Assembly: GCF_000521805.1 (NCBI RefSeq)
Contig: NZ_JAMB01000003.1
Location: 124,001-188,000, forward strand
From: Marinomonas ushuaiensis DSM 15871
Lineage (GTDB): Bacteria; Pseudomonadota; Gammaproteobacteria; Pseudomonadales; Marinomonadaceae
Length of the DNA stretch: 64,000 nt
Direction of reading: 5' to 3'
In this document: positions 46,377 through 57,235 of the stretch, piece after piece
How positions within the stretch are numbered: position 1 is the stretch's first letter
Layout: every line of letters begins with the position of its first letter
Position numbers and translations under genes: made by a program
The notes under the pieces: model-generated
Seen by the model: only the letters and a program-made list of their open reading frames with translations
What the model was told of the DNA's origin: nothing
Databases searched by the model: none

Positions 46377-49300
46377 ATGCAAACATTGATTGAGGCGGCC
46401 TTAGCTCGCTCCAGAACAGTTATGATGTTTTTCGTCCTAATACTTGTTATGGGCGTAGTGTCTTACATTGAAATAGCCAAAGAAAGTGATCCAGATATCA
46501 CTATCCCAATGGCATATGTTTCGGTCTCATTAGAGGGTATTTCACCAGAAGATGCTGACAGTTTATTGGTCCACCCTTTAGAAAAAGAACTCAAAGGATT
46601 GGAAGGATTAAAAGAACTCAAATCAACAGCCTCTGAAGGTCACGCCTCCATCATGCTCGAATTCGAGTCCGGTGTAGACATCGACCAAGCTATCAGTGAC
46701 GCAAAAGATAAAGTGGATCGTGCCAAAAGTGAACTCCCTGATGACGCGGATGAGCCAACGGTTACAGAAATAAACTTATCTACCTTTCCTGTACTTCGTG
46801 TCAATTTATCGGGTAATGTGGATTTTGCTACACTAAGCCGCACAGCAAAAAACTTACAAGATTCCATTGAAGCGATTGATGGCGTATTAGAAGCGCAAAT
46901 CAGTGGCGATCGTGACCAACAAGCTCAGGTCATCATTCGACCAGAACAACTTGAATCTTATAACCTATCTCTTAGCGACGTAGCCAATTTTGTATCAGGC
47001 AACAACCGATTAGTCGCTGCTGGCAATCTAGACACTGGCGCAGGTCGTTTCTCATTAAAAGTACCGGGATTACTGAAAACTAAAGAAGACATTCTTAATT
47101 TACCCATCAAAGCAGAAGGCGACCAAGTTGTTCTTTTAGGTGATATTGCAACAGGCGAGCTTACCTTTGAAGACCCAAGCAGTTATGCCCGCGTTGAAGG
47201 TAAACGCAGTATCACCTTGGCAGTTTCCAAACGTGTTGGTGTAAACATAATTGAAACCATTGAAGCGGTAAAAGCGGTCGTTGAAGCTGAAAGCCAACAA
47301 TGGCCAGAGAATGTTGAATACAATCTAACTGGGGATAAATCTACCGACATAGAAACCTCACTAAACGATCTATTTAATAACGTATTAGCCGCTACATTAT
47401 TAGTGATGATTGTCATTGTTTGGGCCCTTGGTATTCGTAGCGCCTTATTGGTTGGTTTGGCTATTCCCGGCGCGTTTTTATCAGGCATTTTGATTTTAGA
47501 CTTACAAGGTTACACTATTAATATGGTGGTACTTTTTGCCTTGATTCTAAGTGTCGGCATGTTGGTTGATGGTGCCATTGTTGTTACTGAATATGCAGAT
47601 AGAAAACTGGCAGAGGGAGCCTCTAAACGCCAAGCATACAGTGAAGCTGCAAAACGTATGGCATGGCCCATTACCGCATCCACGGCGACGACACTTGCTG
47701 TGTTTATGCCATTGCTGTTTTGGCCAGATATCGTTGGTGAATTCATGAAATTCATGCCTATCACCATTATTGCGACCTTATCATCTTCTTTAGTGATGGC
47801 ATTGATTGTGTTGCCTACCATTGGGTCTATGATAGGTAAAAAAGGCGCTTACAATGAAAAAACCTTACACGCCTTACGTATTACCGAAAGTGGCGATTTA
47901 ACGGAGCTAACAGGACCAACAGGCTTTTATGGAAGAATGTTAACGCGTTTAGTAGAGCGTCCAATCTGGGTATTAATGTTTACCATCACCCTACTCATCA
48001 GTGTTTTCATGATTTACGGTCAGTTTGGTAAAGGGGTTGAGTTCTTCCCTAATATTGAGCCTGAGTCTGCTAACTTGGAGATTCGTGCCCGTGGTGATTT
48101 ATCTCTTGATGAAAAAGATACCTTGGTCAAACAAGTTGAATTACAGCTTATCGGTACACCTGAGCTAAAAAGCATCGTAACCACCACCTATGCGACACCA
48201 GGAAATAATGCTTCACCAGATAGTATTGGCTCTATCAGCATGGAGTTTATTGATTGGTATAAACGAGAACCTGCAAGTATCATCTTGGAGCGTATCCGTG
48301 ATAAAACCAAACAAATTCCTGGCATTGAAGTCAGCGCAGAAAAAGAACAAGGCGGCCCGCAATCTGGTGCTGACATTCAATTGCAGCTTACTTCCAATTA
48401 TTCTGAAGCTCTGTATTTAGCAGCCGATGAGATCAGTAAGCAGCTCCTTGAAAGAGATGAAATCATTACAGTAAACGATGATAGATCTTTATCTGGTATA
48501 GAGTGGCGTATTGATATTAATCGCGCCGAAGCAAGCCGTTATGGTGTGGATGTAAACAGTCTTGGCAACGTCATTAAACTGGTCACAACAGGTATCACAC
48601 TGAGTGATTTCTTACCAGAAGGCGCTGATGACAAAATAGATATAGTATTACGCTACCCTGTTAACCAACGCAGTTTAGACCAACTTGATCACCTACAGAT
48701 CCCAACGAACCAAGGGAGCATTCCTGCCAGTAACTTTATCACTCGTTATGCAGCACCTAAACAAGGTGTTATTAATCGAACGGATGGTAAAAAAGCGGTT
48801 CAAATTGATGCTGACGTTAAAGATGGCTTAGTGGTTGATGAAGTTATCAAGGCAATTAAAATCAAATTAGACAATGCAAATATTGATAAAACAGTAAGCT
48901 ATGAGTTCCGTGGAAACACGGAAGAGCAGCAAAAATCGATGATTTTTTTGATGAAAGCCTTTGGTGTCGCCTTCTTTATTATGGCGATTATTCTCGTTAC
49001 TCAGTTTAATAATTTTTTCCAATGTTTATTAATTCTAAGTGCAGTTGTTTTTTCGACTATGGGTGTTTTTATTGGATTGATGATGAAGGGGCAACCATTC
49101 GGTGTCGTCATGAGTGGTGTTGGCGTTATTGCTTTAGCGGGCATTGTGGTGAACAACAACATTGTCTTGATTGACACCTTCAATGGTTTACGCAAACAAG
49201 GCATGATGGTTCGTGAGGCCGCGATTCGTACTGGCGTACAGCGTTTAAGACCGGTTATGCTGACTACCATCACAACGGTTCTTGGTCTTATCCCTATGGT

Positions 49301-49565
49301 CTTTCAGTTAAACATCGATTTAACACATCAATCATTAAGTGTTGGCGCACCATCCGCACAATGGTGGACACAATTATCGACCGCCATTGCTGGTGGCTTA
49401 ACATTTGCAACTCCGTTGACACTTATTCTGACGCCTTGTTTACTGGTACTCGGTTATCGTAGAAAGGAAAAAAAGCAACTTGAAGCGTTGCAGAGAGAAA
49501 CACTGCAAACGAATAACACTCATCAAGATACATTTATAGATAATCAAGACACTCTACATAAATAG
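46377..49565 (+). CDS. RND efflux permease
   Basis: A 1062-residue proton-driven inner-membrane transporter of the AcrB/MexK type. It has twelve predicted transmembrane helices with two large periplasmic loops (about 35-330 and 550-860). Helix 4 carries GMLVDGAIVVTEYA, with a single aspartate where AcrB has VDDAI, as in the VDGAI subgroup. The second half shows IALAGIVVNNNIVLIDT and RLRPVMLTT. A strong AAGGAGG lies before the ATG. No outer-membrane channel gene is next to it, so it probably uses a shared TolC. Drugs, bile salts or metabolites are all possible substrates. Confidence 0.93.
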   Translation: MQTLIEAALARSRTVMMFFVLILVMGVVSYIEIAKESDPDITIPMAYVSVSLEGISPEDADSLLVHPLEKELKGLEGLKELKSTASEGHASIMLEFESGVDIDQAISDAKDKVDRAKSELPDDADEPTVTEINLSTFPVLRVNLSGNVDFATLSRTAKNLQDSIEAIDGVLEAQISGDRDQQAQVIIRPEQLESYNLSLSDVANFVSGNNRLVAAGNLDTGAGRFSLKVPGLLKTKEDILNLPIKAEGDQVVLLGDIATGELTFEDPSSYARVEGKRSITLAVSKRVGVNIIETIEAVKAVVEAESQQWPENVEYNLTGDKSTDIETSLNDLFNNVLAATLLVMIVIVWALGIRSALLVGLAIPGAFLSGILILDLQGYTINMVVLFALILSVGMLVDGAIVVTEYADRKLAEGASKRQAYSEAAKRMAWPITASTATTLAVFMPLLFWPDIVGEFMKFMPITIIATLSSSLVMALIVLPTIGSMIGKKGAYNEKTLHALRITESGDLTELTGPTGFYGRMLTRLVERPIWVLMFTITLLISVFMIYGQFGKGVEFFPNIEPESANLEIRARGDLSLDEKDTLVKQVELQLIGTPELKSIVTTTYATPGNNASPDSIGSISMEFIDWYKREPASIILERIRDKTKQIPGIEVSAEKEQGGPQSGADIQLQLTSNYSEALYLAADEISKQLLERDEIITVNDDRSLSGIEWRIDINRAEASRYGVDVNSLGNVIKLVTTGITLSDFLPEGADDKIDIVLRYPVNQRSLDQLDHLQIPTNQGSIPASNFITRYAAPKQGVINRTDGKKAVQIDADVKDGLVVDEVIKAIKIKLDNANIDKTVSYEFRGNTEEQQKSMIFLMKAFGVAFFIMAIILVTQFNNFFQCLLILSAVVFSTMGVFIGLMMKGQPFGVVMSGVGVIALAGIVVNNNIVLIDTFNGLRKQGMMVREAAIRTGVQRLRPVMLTTITTVLGLIPMVFQLNIDLTHQSLSVGAPSAQWWTQLSTAIAGGLTFATPLTLILTPCLLVLGYRRKEKKQLEALQRETLQTNNTHQDTFIDNQDTLHK

Positions 49566-49590
49566 AGCAATCTAATTATTTATTCGCAAT

Positions 49591-49629
49591 AAAAAACGGA
49601 CTTAGAAAATTCTCTAAGTCCGTTTTTTT
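49591..49629. terminator. Bidirectional terminator between the RND permease gene and purF
   Basis: The 10-base stem ACGGACTTAG / CTAAGTCCGT, extended by AA/TT pairs, is flanked by AAAAAA and TTTTTTT, between convergent genes. Confidence 0.93.
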
Positions 49630-49653
49630 ATCTATCACTCAATAAGACCAATG

Positions 49654-51162
49654 TTACATTGGGTGCATCATATCGCTACTTTGCATTTCTTCAACAGACG
49701 CCTTATTTGAATCATTACGAGCACCCTCAAGACCATCTAAGTAGGCTTTATCAATATTACCTGTAATATAAGTACCATCAAAAACCGACGTATCAAACTC
49801 TCTAACATCTGAGTGCTTTTCATCGATACACGCTTCAATCAAATCATTTAAATCTTGGAAAATTAATTTATCTGCGCCAATAATTTCACAGATTTCATCA
49901 ACATTACGATTATGCGCAATTAGCTCTGTAACCGCTGGCATATCGATACCATATACATTTGGATAGCGAACTTCCGGTGCAGCAGAAGCAATATATACTT
50001 TCTTTGCGCCAGCATCACGCGCCATTTCAATGATCTCTTTACTTGTCGTACCACGCACAATCGAATCATCAACCAATAAAACGATTTTATCTTTAAACTC
50101 AAATGGTACTGGGTTTAATTTTTGACGAACTGATTTCTTACGTATTTCTTGGCCTGGCATGATAAAAGTACGACCGATGTAACGGTTTTTTACCAAACCT
50201 TCACGAAACGGTATATTCAATGACTGGGCTATTTGCAGCGCAGCCGTACGACTGGTATCAGGAATAGGAATGACCACATCAATATCATGATCTTTCCACT
50301 CACGTTCAATTTTTGCCGCTAGGCGATCACCCATGTTCATACGCGCTTTATAAACCGAAATACTGTCAATAACCGTATCAGGACGAGCAAAGTACACGTA
50401 TTCAAACAAACAAGGTCGCGCTACTTTTTTAGGAGTACATTGACGCATATGAACCTTATGATTCACGTCAATAAAAATTGCCTCACCTGGTTGAATATCA
50501 CGCTCTACTGTAAAACCTGCCGCATCAAGCGCAACACTTTCCGAAGCAACCATGTATTCAAGGCCTGTATCTGTTTGCTTAGAACCATAAATTAGTGGGC
50601 GAATGCCATCTGGATCACGAAAAGCCAAAATACCATAACCAGTAATCAAGGTAACAACAGCATAACCACCCTCAATACGCTTATATACTCGCTCAAGCGC
50701 ATTGAAAATATCTTCTGGAGTTGGAATGAACTTCCCTTCTTGATGCAGCTCATGCGCCAATACGTTAACCAACACCTCCGAATCAGACGTTGTATTGATA
50801 TGACGTAAATCAGATTCAAATACTTCTCGCTTCAGTTTAGTGGTATTGGTTAAATTACCATTGTGTGCAAGAGAAATACCATAAGGAGAGTTCACATAGA
50901 ATGGTTGCGCTTCTGCTGAACTGGATGTGCCAGCCGTTGGATAGCGAACATGCCCTATTCCTATATTACCTTGGAGTTTTTTCATATGACGTGTACGAAA
51001 TACTTCACTCACCGGACCATTGTCTTTGCGTAAGTGTAATCGTCCGTTATGGCTAGTTACCATACCCGCAGCATCTTGCCCACGATGCTGAAGAACGGTT
51101 AACGCATCAAAAATAGCTTGGTTAACCACAGACGTGCCTACGACACCAACGATACCACACAT
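49654..51162 (-). CDS. purF: Amidophosphoribosyltransferase
   Basis: First committed step of purine synthesis: PRPP plus glutamine gives phosphoribosylamine. The 502-residue protein has the nucleophile C2 exposed after Met removal (MCGIVGVVG), the glutaminase GHVRYPTAG and HNGNLTN segments, and the PRPP-binding loop [13 protein letters not shown]. It needs no propeptide and has E. coli length. It is the last gene of the fimV-to-purF run and follows cvpA by 88 bases, the classical cvpA-purF pair. Confidence 0.97.
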   Translation of the reverse strand: MCGIVGVVGTSVVNQAIFDALTVLQHRGQDAAGMVTSHNGRLHLRKDNGPVSEVFRTRHMKKLQGNIGIGHVRYPTAGTSSSAEAQPFYVNSPYGISLAHNGNLTNTTKLKREVFESDLRHINTTSDSEVLVNVLAHELHQEGKFIPTPEDIFNALERVYKRIEGGYAVVTLITGYGILAFRDPDGIRPLIYGSKQTDTGLEYMVASESVALDAAGFTVERDIQPGEAIFIDVNHKVHMRQCTPKKVARPCLFEYVYFARPDTVIDSISVYKARMNMGDRLAAKIEREWKDHDIDVVIPIPDTSRTAALQIAQSLNIPFREGLVKNRYIGRTFIMPGQEIRKKSVRQKLNPVPFEFKDKIVLLVDDSIVRGTTSKEIIEMARDAGAKKVYIASAAPEVRYPNVYGIDMPAVTELIAHNRNVDEICEIIGADKLIFQDLNDLIEACIDEKHSDVREFDTSVFDGTYITGNIDKAYLDGLEGARNDSNKASVEEMQSSDMMHPM

Positions 51163-51250
51163 GTTCTAGATCCTCGTGTTGGGGAATTGCGGCAAATGCC
51201 GCAAAAGGTTCTTCATCTATTTGATTGCTGTTCTACTTAAGAAGCAGCAA

Positions 51251-51784
51251 CTAATTTCCAAGGGCGCGGTCAATGAGAGAGGAATCAATAAGATCCGTAC
51301 TCTTGCCTAACATATCACGCGTCCAGTCATTCAACTGACCCAGTTGTGGGATCAATTGTGATGTCTTCCAAAACTCAGTTTCTTCTATTGCCGGACTTAA
51401 ACTCAACAGAGAAATAAAGGCCACAATAATTAAACTACCGCGAGCAAAACCAAATACCATACCCAGGACTCGATCTGTACTCGATAAACCTGTTACTTGA
51501 ATCAAAGAACCCAATAAAAAACTAACTAACGCGCCAACAACCAAAGAAGCAATAAATAAAGAGACAAAAGCCACAATATAACGAATTTGGTCATTCTGTA
51601 CTTGCTCTATGAGTAACCCTTGCATTTGATCAGCAAACTTAATTGAAACAACAAAAGCAACAACCCAAGTTAACAAAGACAACACTTCTTTTACAAAGCC
51701 CCGCTTTAAACTCAATAAAGTTGAAAGAACAACGACTGCGATAATTAACCAATCAACTGTTGCCATTGAATTAGCTTGTTCCAT
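51251..51784 (-). CDS. cvpA: CvpA family membrane protein
   Basis: An inner-membrane protein needed for colicin V production in E. coli and linked to envelope integrity. The 177-residue protein has four predicted membrane segments (about 10-28, 33-50, 68-92, 105-128) and a soluble C-terminal tail. An AGAGGT sequence precedes the ATG at 51784, supporting this start over the ATG six codons later. It lies upstream of purF, as in E. coli. Confidence 0.92.
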   Translation of the reverse strand: MEQANSMATVDWLIIAVVVLSTLLSLKRGFVKEVLSLLTWVVAFVVSIKFADQMQGLLIEQVQNDQIRYIVAFVSLFIASLVVGALVSFLLGSLIQVTGLSSTDRVLGMVFGFARGSLIIVAFISLLSLSPAIEETEFWKTSQLIPQLGQLNDWTRDMLGKSTDLIDSSLIDRALGN

Positions 51785-51859
51785 GAGTACCTCTAATAAT
51801 TGCGGCGAAGTTTAACAGATGACTTACCTATTCAACATATAGGAATCAGTCTGCCGACT

Positions 51860-52444
51860 TTAATTAACTGAAAATTTAACGACAATGCCAGCTAAGTTGA
51901 ATTTTTTCTTAATGTCATTTCTTATTTTTTCAGACGTATCACGCTTAAACTCTGGCCCAACATACACCTTATGAAGAGAGCTTGTCGTTGTACTATAAGC
52001 ATCGTATTTTGCGCCTTTAAGCTTCTCAACTAAACGAGTCGCGTTATCTCTGCTTTTGAACGTCGCTATTTGAACAACCCAACGGTCAGCCGCTATAGTT
52101 GTTTGTTTTTCCGGCTCTTTTGTAACTGTTTTCACTTCTGGCTTAGTTGCAGCCGGTTCAGCTTTGACAATAGTCTTTACATCGTTGGCAGGGCGAGGCA
52201 CTGGAATCAAACTAATTTCATTCGGTGACTTACCTTCGGGGGATGAAGACTTAACCGATAAAGAATCAATTGGTTGAACTGGCGCAATTTCCACTATAGG
52301 AAACGCTGGCGGCGTAGTGACTTGAACTTCAATATCTAACTCTGCAGGACGCTCGCCATCTAAAATCAAAGGCAAAACGATTGCGGCAGAAAGCACCATA
52401 ATACTGGCACCAATAAGTCTGTATGTAATGGTTCTATCTATCAT
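51860..52444 (-). CDS. dedD: SPOR domain protein, DedD-like
   Basis: A septal protein that binds denuded peptidoglycan through its SPOR domain. The 194-residue protein has one N-terminal membrane helix (about 12-28), a Pro/Lys/Thr-rich linker, and a C-terminal SPOR domain (about 118-194, WVVQIATFKSRDNATRLVEKL and VYVGPEF). Layout and position between folC and cvpA match E. coli dedD. It starts 10 bases after folC. Confidence 0.9.
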   Translation of the reverse strand: MIDRTITYRLIGASIMVLSAAIVLPLILDGERPAELDIEVQVTTPPAFPIVEIAPVQPIDSLSVKSSSPEGKSPNEISLIPVPRPANDVKTIVKAEPAATKPEVKTVTKEPEKQTTIAADRWVVQIATFKSRDNATRLVEKLKGAKYDAYSTTTSSLHKVYVGPEFKRDTSEKIRNDIKKKFNLAGIVVKFSVN

Positions 52445-52454
52445 AAATCACTCT

Positions 52455-53708
52455 TTATTGGCTAAGTGCCAAATAATCTGAGACGGTTATAAAGGACCCA
52501 AATACGATTATGGAGCGCTGCTCTTTTTTTGCTTTTACAAGTGCAGCAGAAAATGCCGCTTGTACCGAGTCGAATACGCTCACACATTGAGAAAGGTTTG
52601 GTGAGTTACGTAAAACATTATCAATAATTTCTTCGGCTTTGGCGCCTCTTGGTCCTGATAAATCACAGCAATACCAATCAGAAAAGCTACTAGCAAGATG
52701 TTCCACTACACGGCTAATATCTTTATCTTTTAACATCCCACAAACAGCGATAGGAGACTTCGATAAATCCTCAATACGATAAGCTAACTCAATGGCTGCT
52801 TCAGGATTATGGGCAACATCAATAAATACATCAGGAGCTGATGATACTTTTTGAAAACGACCAGTTAATTCCGCTGTATGAAATAAAGAAACAAGATCAT
52901 CCTGTTTAGGATCAAGTCCCATATACACCAAAACAGCAATAACAGTCGCTGCATTTTGAAGAGGAAGTGAAGGCATAGGCAAATTAGAAAAGCTTTGACC
53001 ATGACCAGACCATGACCAAGTACAAATATCAGAGTCAGAAATAAAACTAAAATCTTCACCTTTTTGTTTTAAATAAGCACCGATTTCTAGCGCTGTTTCA
53101 GCAATCGTGATAGGGGGATTAACCACACCACTAATAAGTAGCTTATCTTTTCTTGCTATACCTGTTTTTTCACGCGCAATAACATCAAGATTATCACCTA
53201 GCCAGTCAACATGATCTAGAGAGATGGATGTCACTACAGCAACATCTGTATCGACCATATTTACAGAATCTAAGCGCCCACCTAGTCCGACTTCAAGAAC
53301 CCAATAGTCTAAACAAGATTCTTCAAAAATCCATAAAGCAGCAAGGGTACTGAATTCAAAATACGTTAGTGGAATATCTCCACGTGCGGCTTCAATCACC
53401 TCAAATGCACGGCAAAGAATATCATCGTCACAAGGAGTATTATTTAAGGCAACACGCTCGTTAAAGACAAGAAAATGAGGAGAAGTATAGGTACCAACAG
53501 AATAGCCTTGAGCACAAAGATATTGAGTCAACATAGCACAAGTGGAGCCTTTTCCATTCGTGCCTGCAACAGTAATTACTTTATGTTTCGGTCTAGATAA
53601 GTTCAGTCTATCTAAAACTTTTGCACCTCTATCTAAACCAAGTTCTATTTCAGAGGGATGTTGACTCTCAATGTATGAGAGCCAACTTGCTAATGACGTG
53701 TGCGTCAT
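52455..53708 (-). CDS. folC: Bifunctional folylpolyglutamate/dihydrofolate synthase
   Basis: Adds alanine-linked glutamate units in folate synthesis: dihydrofolate synthase and folylpolyglutamate synthase. The 417-residue Mur-ligase-type protein has the ATP loop GTNGKGSTCAML (about 48-59), the LEVGLGGRLDSVN block, and SLDHVDWLG; the C-terminal domain has DVAHNPEA. Length is normal. It follows accD by four bases and precedes dedD by ten, the same order as in E. coli. Confidence 0.96.
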   Translation of the reverse strand: MTHTSLASWLSYIESQHPSEIELGLDRGAKVLDRLNLSRPKHKVITVAGTNGKGSTCAMLTQYLCAQGYSVGTYTSPHFLVFNERVALNNTPCDDDILCRAFEVIEAARGDIPLTYFEFSTLAALWIFEESCLDYWVLEVGLGGRLDSVNMVDTDVAVVTSISLDHVDWLGDNLDVIAREKTGIARKDKLLISGVVNPPITIAETALEIGAYLKQKGEDFSFISDSDICTWSWSGHGQSFSNLPMPSLPLQNAATVIAVLVYMGLDPKQDDLVSLFHTAELTGRFQKVSSAPDVFIDVAHNPEAAIELAYRIEDLSKSPIAVCGMLKDKDISRVVEHLASSFSDWYCCDLSGPRGAKAEEIIDNVLRNSPNLSQCVSVFDSVQAAFSAALVKAKKEQRSIIVFGSFITVSDYLALSQ

Positions 53709-53712
53709 TTAT

Positions 53713-54579
53713 TTAAGCTACCTTGTTAGTAAGCATGGACAACACATTGTACAAACGATCACGCATTTCTTCACGCTTGATAATCATGTCCAATGCGCCC
53801 TTATCTAATAGAAACTCACTACGTTGAAAACCTTCAGGCAATTTTTCGCGAACCGTTTGTTCAATAACTCGAGGGCCGGCAAAACCGATTAACGCATTTG
53901 GCTCAGCAACATTTAAATCACCTAGCATTGCCAAAGAAGCTGAAACACCACCGAATACAGGGTCTGTCATAACAGAGATGTATGGAATGCCTTCTTGTTT
54001 CATTCGCTCTAAGCCTGCACTGGTTTTCGCCATTTGCATCAAAGAAATAAGTGCTTCTTGCATACGAGCACCACCACTTGCAGAAAAACAAACAAGAGGT
54101 ATACGTTTTTCTAAACAAACATTAACAGCTTGAATGAATCGCTCGCCTACAATTGCCCCCATGGAGCCACCCATGAATTTAAATTCAAAAGCGACAGCAA
54201 CAACTGGCATACCATTTAATAAGCCTTGCATAGCAACTAAAGCGTCTTTTTCACCCGTTGCTCGCTGTGCATCAACAATGCGATCTTTATAACGCTTTGT
54301 ATCTTTAAACTTCAACTTATCTTCTGGCTCAAGATGCGCACCAATTTCATGACGGCTTTCTTTATCTAGAAAAATATCAAGACGACGACGAGCGCCAACA
54401 CGAAGATGGTGGTCGCATTTCGGACAAACATCTAAGTTTTTCTCTAACTCTGGGCGATACAAAACATTTTCACATTTTGGACACTTTTTCCAAAGCCCTT
54501 CAGGCACGGAAGCCGATGAACTACGTCTTGATTCACTACGAACAATGGAAGGTACAAATTTATCTAGCCAGCTACTCAT
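53713..54579 (-). CDS. accD: Acetyl-CoA carboxylase carboxyltransferase subunit beta
   Basis: Carboxyltransferase half of acetyl-CoA carboxylase, first step of fatty-acid synthesis; it works with AccA. The 288-residue protein has the four-cysteine zinc finger (C33, C36, C52, C55) and the crotonase-like core with [23 protein letters not shown] and [14 protein letters not shown]. Length and motifs are normal. It lies 31 bases after trpA, a context seen in many gammaproteobacteria. Confidence 0.97.
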   Translation of the reverse strand: MSSWLDKFVPSIVRSESRRSSSASVPEGLWKKCPKCENVLYRPELEKNLDVCPKCDHHLRVGARRRLDIFLDKESRHEIGAHLEPEDKLKFKDTKRYKDRIVDAQRATGEKDALVAMQGLLNGMPVVAVAFEFKFMGGSMGAIVGERFIQAVNVCLEKRIPLVCFSASGGARMQEALISLMQMAKTSAGLERMKQEGIPYISVMTDPVFGGVSASLAMLGDLNVAEPNALIGFAGPRVIEQTVREKLPEGFQRSEFLLDKGALDMIIKREEMRDRLYNVLSMLTNKVA

Positions 54580-54610
54580 TTACTTCTCCATATTTCTTGT
54601 TTGCTGCCGC

Positions 54611-55417
54611 TTACGCGTCCATTTCACTACGCATTGGAGCTAAAATAGACCCTATAGCGTCAGCTATATATTCTTTTTGACGATCTTTATTTTCTGCAAT
54701 GGCATTTACCAGCACACTGCCAACAATGACACCATCAGCACACTTACTTACAGCTGCTGCGGTTTTAGCATCACGAATCCCAAACCCGACACCAATAGGT
54801 AAAGAAGTAATGGTTCGCAATGTATCGACGTGTTTCTTAACACTATCGACATCTAATTCAGCCGATCCTGTCACACCTTTTACTGAAACGTAATAAACAT
54901 ACCCTGATGCTAAGTCGCATATTTTCTTAGCACGTTCAGGCGTTGTCGTTGGTGACAATAAGTAAATAAGATCAATCTCGTTTTGTTTGAAGCATTCTAC
55001 TACATCTGTCGCCTCTTCTGGAGTCAGATCTACTAATAAAATACCATCAACACCGACTTCTTTTGCCGCATCTGAAAATGCCTGATAACCAAAAAACTCT
55101 ATTGGATTCAAATACCCCATCAAAACAACAGGAGTCTCTGTGTTTGTTTGACGAAATTCGTTAATAATTTCCAGCACTTTCTTAACACTAGTACCTGCCG
55201 CCAAACTACGTTCACAAGCAAGTTGTATTACAGGACCATCTGCCATTGGATCGGAAAAAGGCATACCTACTTCTATTACATCCGCCCCTGCTGATACCAA
55301 AGCATGCATCATAGTTACTGTATAATCAGGCGACGGATCACCTCCGGTAATATACGGAATGAGCGCTTTTTTACCAGATTTCTCTAAATTTTCAAAACAT
55401 TGTTTAATGCGACTCAT
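54611..55417 (-). CDS. trpA: Tryptophan synthase alpha subunit
   Basis: Cleaves indole-3-glycerol phosphate to indole, which is channelled to TrpB. The 268-residue TIM barrel has catalytic E49 and D60 in [15 protein letters not shown], and the phosphate-binding [12 protein letters not shown] and [10 protein letters not shown]. All key residues are present. The start overlaps the trpB stop by four bases, the usual coupling for the alpha2beta2 complex. Confidence 0.97.
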   Translation of the reverse strand: MSRIKQCFENLEKSGKKALIPYITGGDPSPDYTVTMMHALVSAGADVIEVGMPFSDPMADGPVIQLACERSLAAGTSVKKVLEIINEFRQTNTETPVVLMGYLNPIEFFGYQAFSDAAKEVGVDGILLVDLTPEEATDVVECFKQNEIDLIYLLSPTTTPERAKKICDLASGYVYYVSVKGVTGSAELDVDSVKKHVDTLRTITSLPIGVGFGIRDAKTAAAVSKCADGVIVGSVLVNAIAENKDRQKEYIADAIGSILAPMRSEMDA

Positions 55418-56625
55418 ACTTCTATCCCATCTAATTCAGCAACAGTAAGAATATCTTTGTCACCTCGACCCGAAAGATTAATAACGACAATTTTATCTTT
55501 TTCCATTGTTGCCGCTAATTTCATACCGTAAGCAACCGCATGACTTGACTCTAAAGCAGGCATAATACCTTCTAAACGAGTTAGATTTCTAAAACCATCC
55601 ATTGCTTCATCATCATTAATCGCAACGTAATTTGCACGACCAATATCTTTCAACCAAGCATGTTCTGGGCCAACGCCAGGGTAATCTAAACCGGCTGAAA
55701 TTGAGTGCGTACCAATAATTTGGCCATCATCATCCGCCATAACATAAGTACGGTTACCGTGAAGTACACCTGGACGACCAGCTGTTAAAGGCGCTGCATG
55801 GCGGCCAGTTTCAATACCGTCACCTCCAGCCTCAACACCATACATAGCAACATCTTCATCTTTAATAAAAGGATGAAACATACCTATCGCATTTGAACCA
55901 CCACCAACACAAGCTACAAGCGCATCAGGAAGACGACCTTCTTGAGCCAAACACTGCGCTTTCGTTTCACGTCCAATCACTGCTTGAAAATCACGAACCA
56001 GTTTTGGATATGGATGCGGGCCAGCTGCAGTACCTATGATGTAAAAAGTATCGTCAACATTACCAACCCAGTAACGCATTGCTTCATTAAGCGCATCTTT
56101 TAAGGTCTTCGTCCCTGACTCTACAGAAATAACTTCTGCGCCAAGTAGTTTCATGCGGTAAACATTCAATGATTGACGACGAATATCTTCCGCCCCCATA
56201 AACACCTTACATTTCAACCCCAATCGAGCGGCAACCGTGGCAGAAGCAACACCATGTTGCCCAGCACCTGTTTCAGCAATAATATTTGGCTTGCCCATAT
56301 GCTTAGCCAGTAAAGCCTGACCAATCGTATTGTTAATTTTATGGGCACCAGTATGATTAAGGTCTTCTCGTTTCAAATAAATTTTTGCGCCGCCAGCCTT
56401 TTCAGTTAATCGCTCTGCAAAATAAAGCGGAGATGGTCGACCTACGTAATGCGCCAAATCGTAATCAAAGGCAGCTTGAAACTTACTGTCTTTAGATAAC
56501 CTCTCATACATTTCTGTTAAATCATCTAAAGCAGACATCAAAGTTTCAGAAACAAACACACCGCCATATTGACCAAAGCGACCATGAGAATCCGGTAAAT
56601 CTAGATTAATTTCGTTGTTATCCAC
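55414..56625 (-). CDS. trpB: Tryptophan synthase beta subunit
   Basis: PLP enzyme that joins indole and serine to make tryptophan. The catalytic lysine is K96 in HTGAHKINN, and the phosphate-binding [13 protein letters not shown] is present. I place the start at the GTG at 56625, with a GTGGAG ribosome site six bases upstream, giving 403 residues, the usual TrpB size; the open frame continues to 56697 but that part overlaps trpF. The overlap with trpF is then eight bases, so trpF-trpB-trpA look translationally coupled. Confidence 0.94.
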   Translation of the reverse strand: MDNNEINLDLPDSHGRFGQYGGVFVSETLMSALDDLTEMYERLSKDSKFQAAFDYDLAHYVGRPSPLYFAERLTEKAGGAKIYLKREDLNHTGAHKINNTIGQALLAKHMGKPNIIAETGAGQHGVASATVAARLGLKCKVFMGAEDIRRQSLNVYRMKLLGAEVISVESGTKTLKDALNEAMRYWVGNVDDTFYIIGTAAGPHPYPKLVRDFQAVIGRETKAQCLAQEGRLPDALVACVGGGSNAIGMFHPFIKDEDVAMYGVEAGGDGIETGRHAAPLTAGRPGVLHGNRTYVMADDDGQIIGTHSISAGLDYPGVGPEHAWLKDIGRANYVAINDDEAMDGFRNLTRLEGIMPALESSHAVAYGMKLAATMEKDKIVVINLSGRGDKDILTVAELDGIEV

Positions 56626-57235
56626 ATTTTGCTCCACTAATAAATTCTTGAACCTTAGGCTCACTCTTAATGCCTTTCGATAATTCAACTCCACCACTTA
56701 CATCCACAGCGTAAGGTATGACTTGCTTTATCGCGTCTTGAATATTATTTGGAGTAAGGCCTCCAGCTAATACAATAGGCTTAGTTAGTTCTTTGGGAAT
56801 CAATGACCAGTCAAACACCTCTCCAGTTCCACCTGGAACACCGGCTTTATAGGCGTCTAATAAAACCGCACTGGCCGTAGGGTATTGATCAATCAAGGCA
56901 GCGACGTCATCGCCCTGCTTCACCCTTAATGCTTTCATATAAGGTCGTTGATAAGCCAGACACTCAGCTTCAAGCTCTGCTCCATGAAACTGAATAATCC
57001 AACGTGAACTTCCATTAATAACAGTTCGGACAATTAGTTCATCGGCATCAACAAATAAAGCAACGGGAGTCACAAACGGTGGCAGTTGAGCAACGATAGA
57101 GTTGGCAATTTGAGGTGAGACATACCTTGGACTTTTTTCATAAAAAACAAAGCCCAATGCATCAGCTCCATGGCGACACGCCATCAGCGCATCCTCGATA
57201 TTCGTTATGCCACAGACTTTAACTCGACAAGTCAT
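56618..57235 (-). CDS. trpF: Phosphoribosylanthranilate isomerase
   Basis: Amadori rearrangement step of tryptophan synthesis. The 205-residue single-domain TIM barrel has the catalytic cysteine C8 in VKVCGIT, the catalytic aspartate expected in the [14 protein letters not shown] block, and the phosphate site [10 protein letters not shown]. It overlaps truA by 17 bases and trpB by eight. A free trpF beside truA is typical of Pseudomonas-type genomes, unlike the trpC-trpF fusion of enterics. Confidence 0.96.
   Translation of the reverse strand: MTCRVKVCGITNIEDALMACRHGADALGFVFYEKSPRYVSPQIANSIVAQLPPFVTPVALFVDADELIVRTVINGSSRWIIQFHGAELEAECLAYQRPYMKALRVKQGDDVAALIDQYPTASAVLLDAYKAGVPGGTGEVFDWSLIPKELTKPIVLAGGLTPNNIQDAIKQVIPYAVDVSGGVELSKGIKSEPKVQEFISGAKCG

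Noticed and set aside
55318-55333. CTGTATAATCAGG sequence resembling an SOS box
   Set aside because: The right half does not end in CAG at the required spacing and it lies inside trpA.
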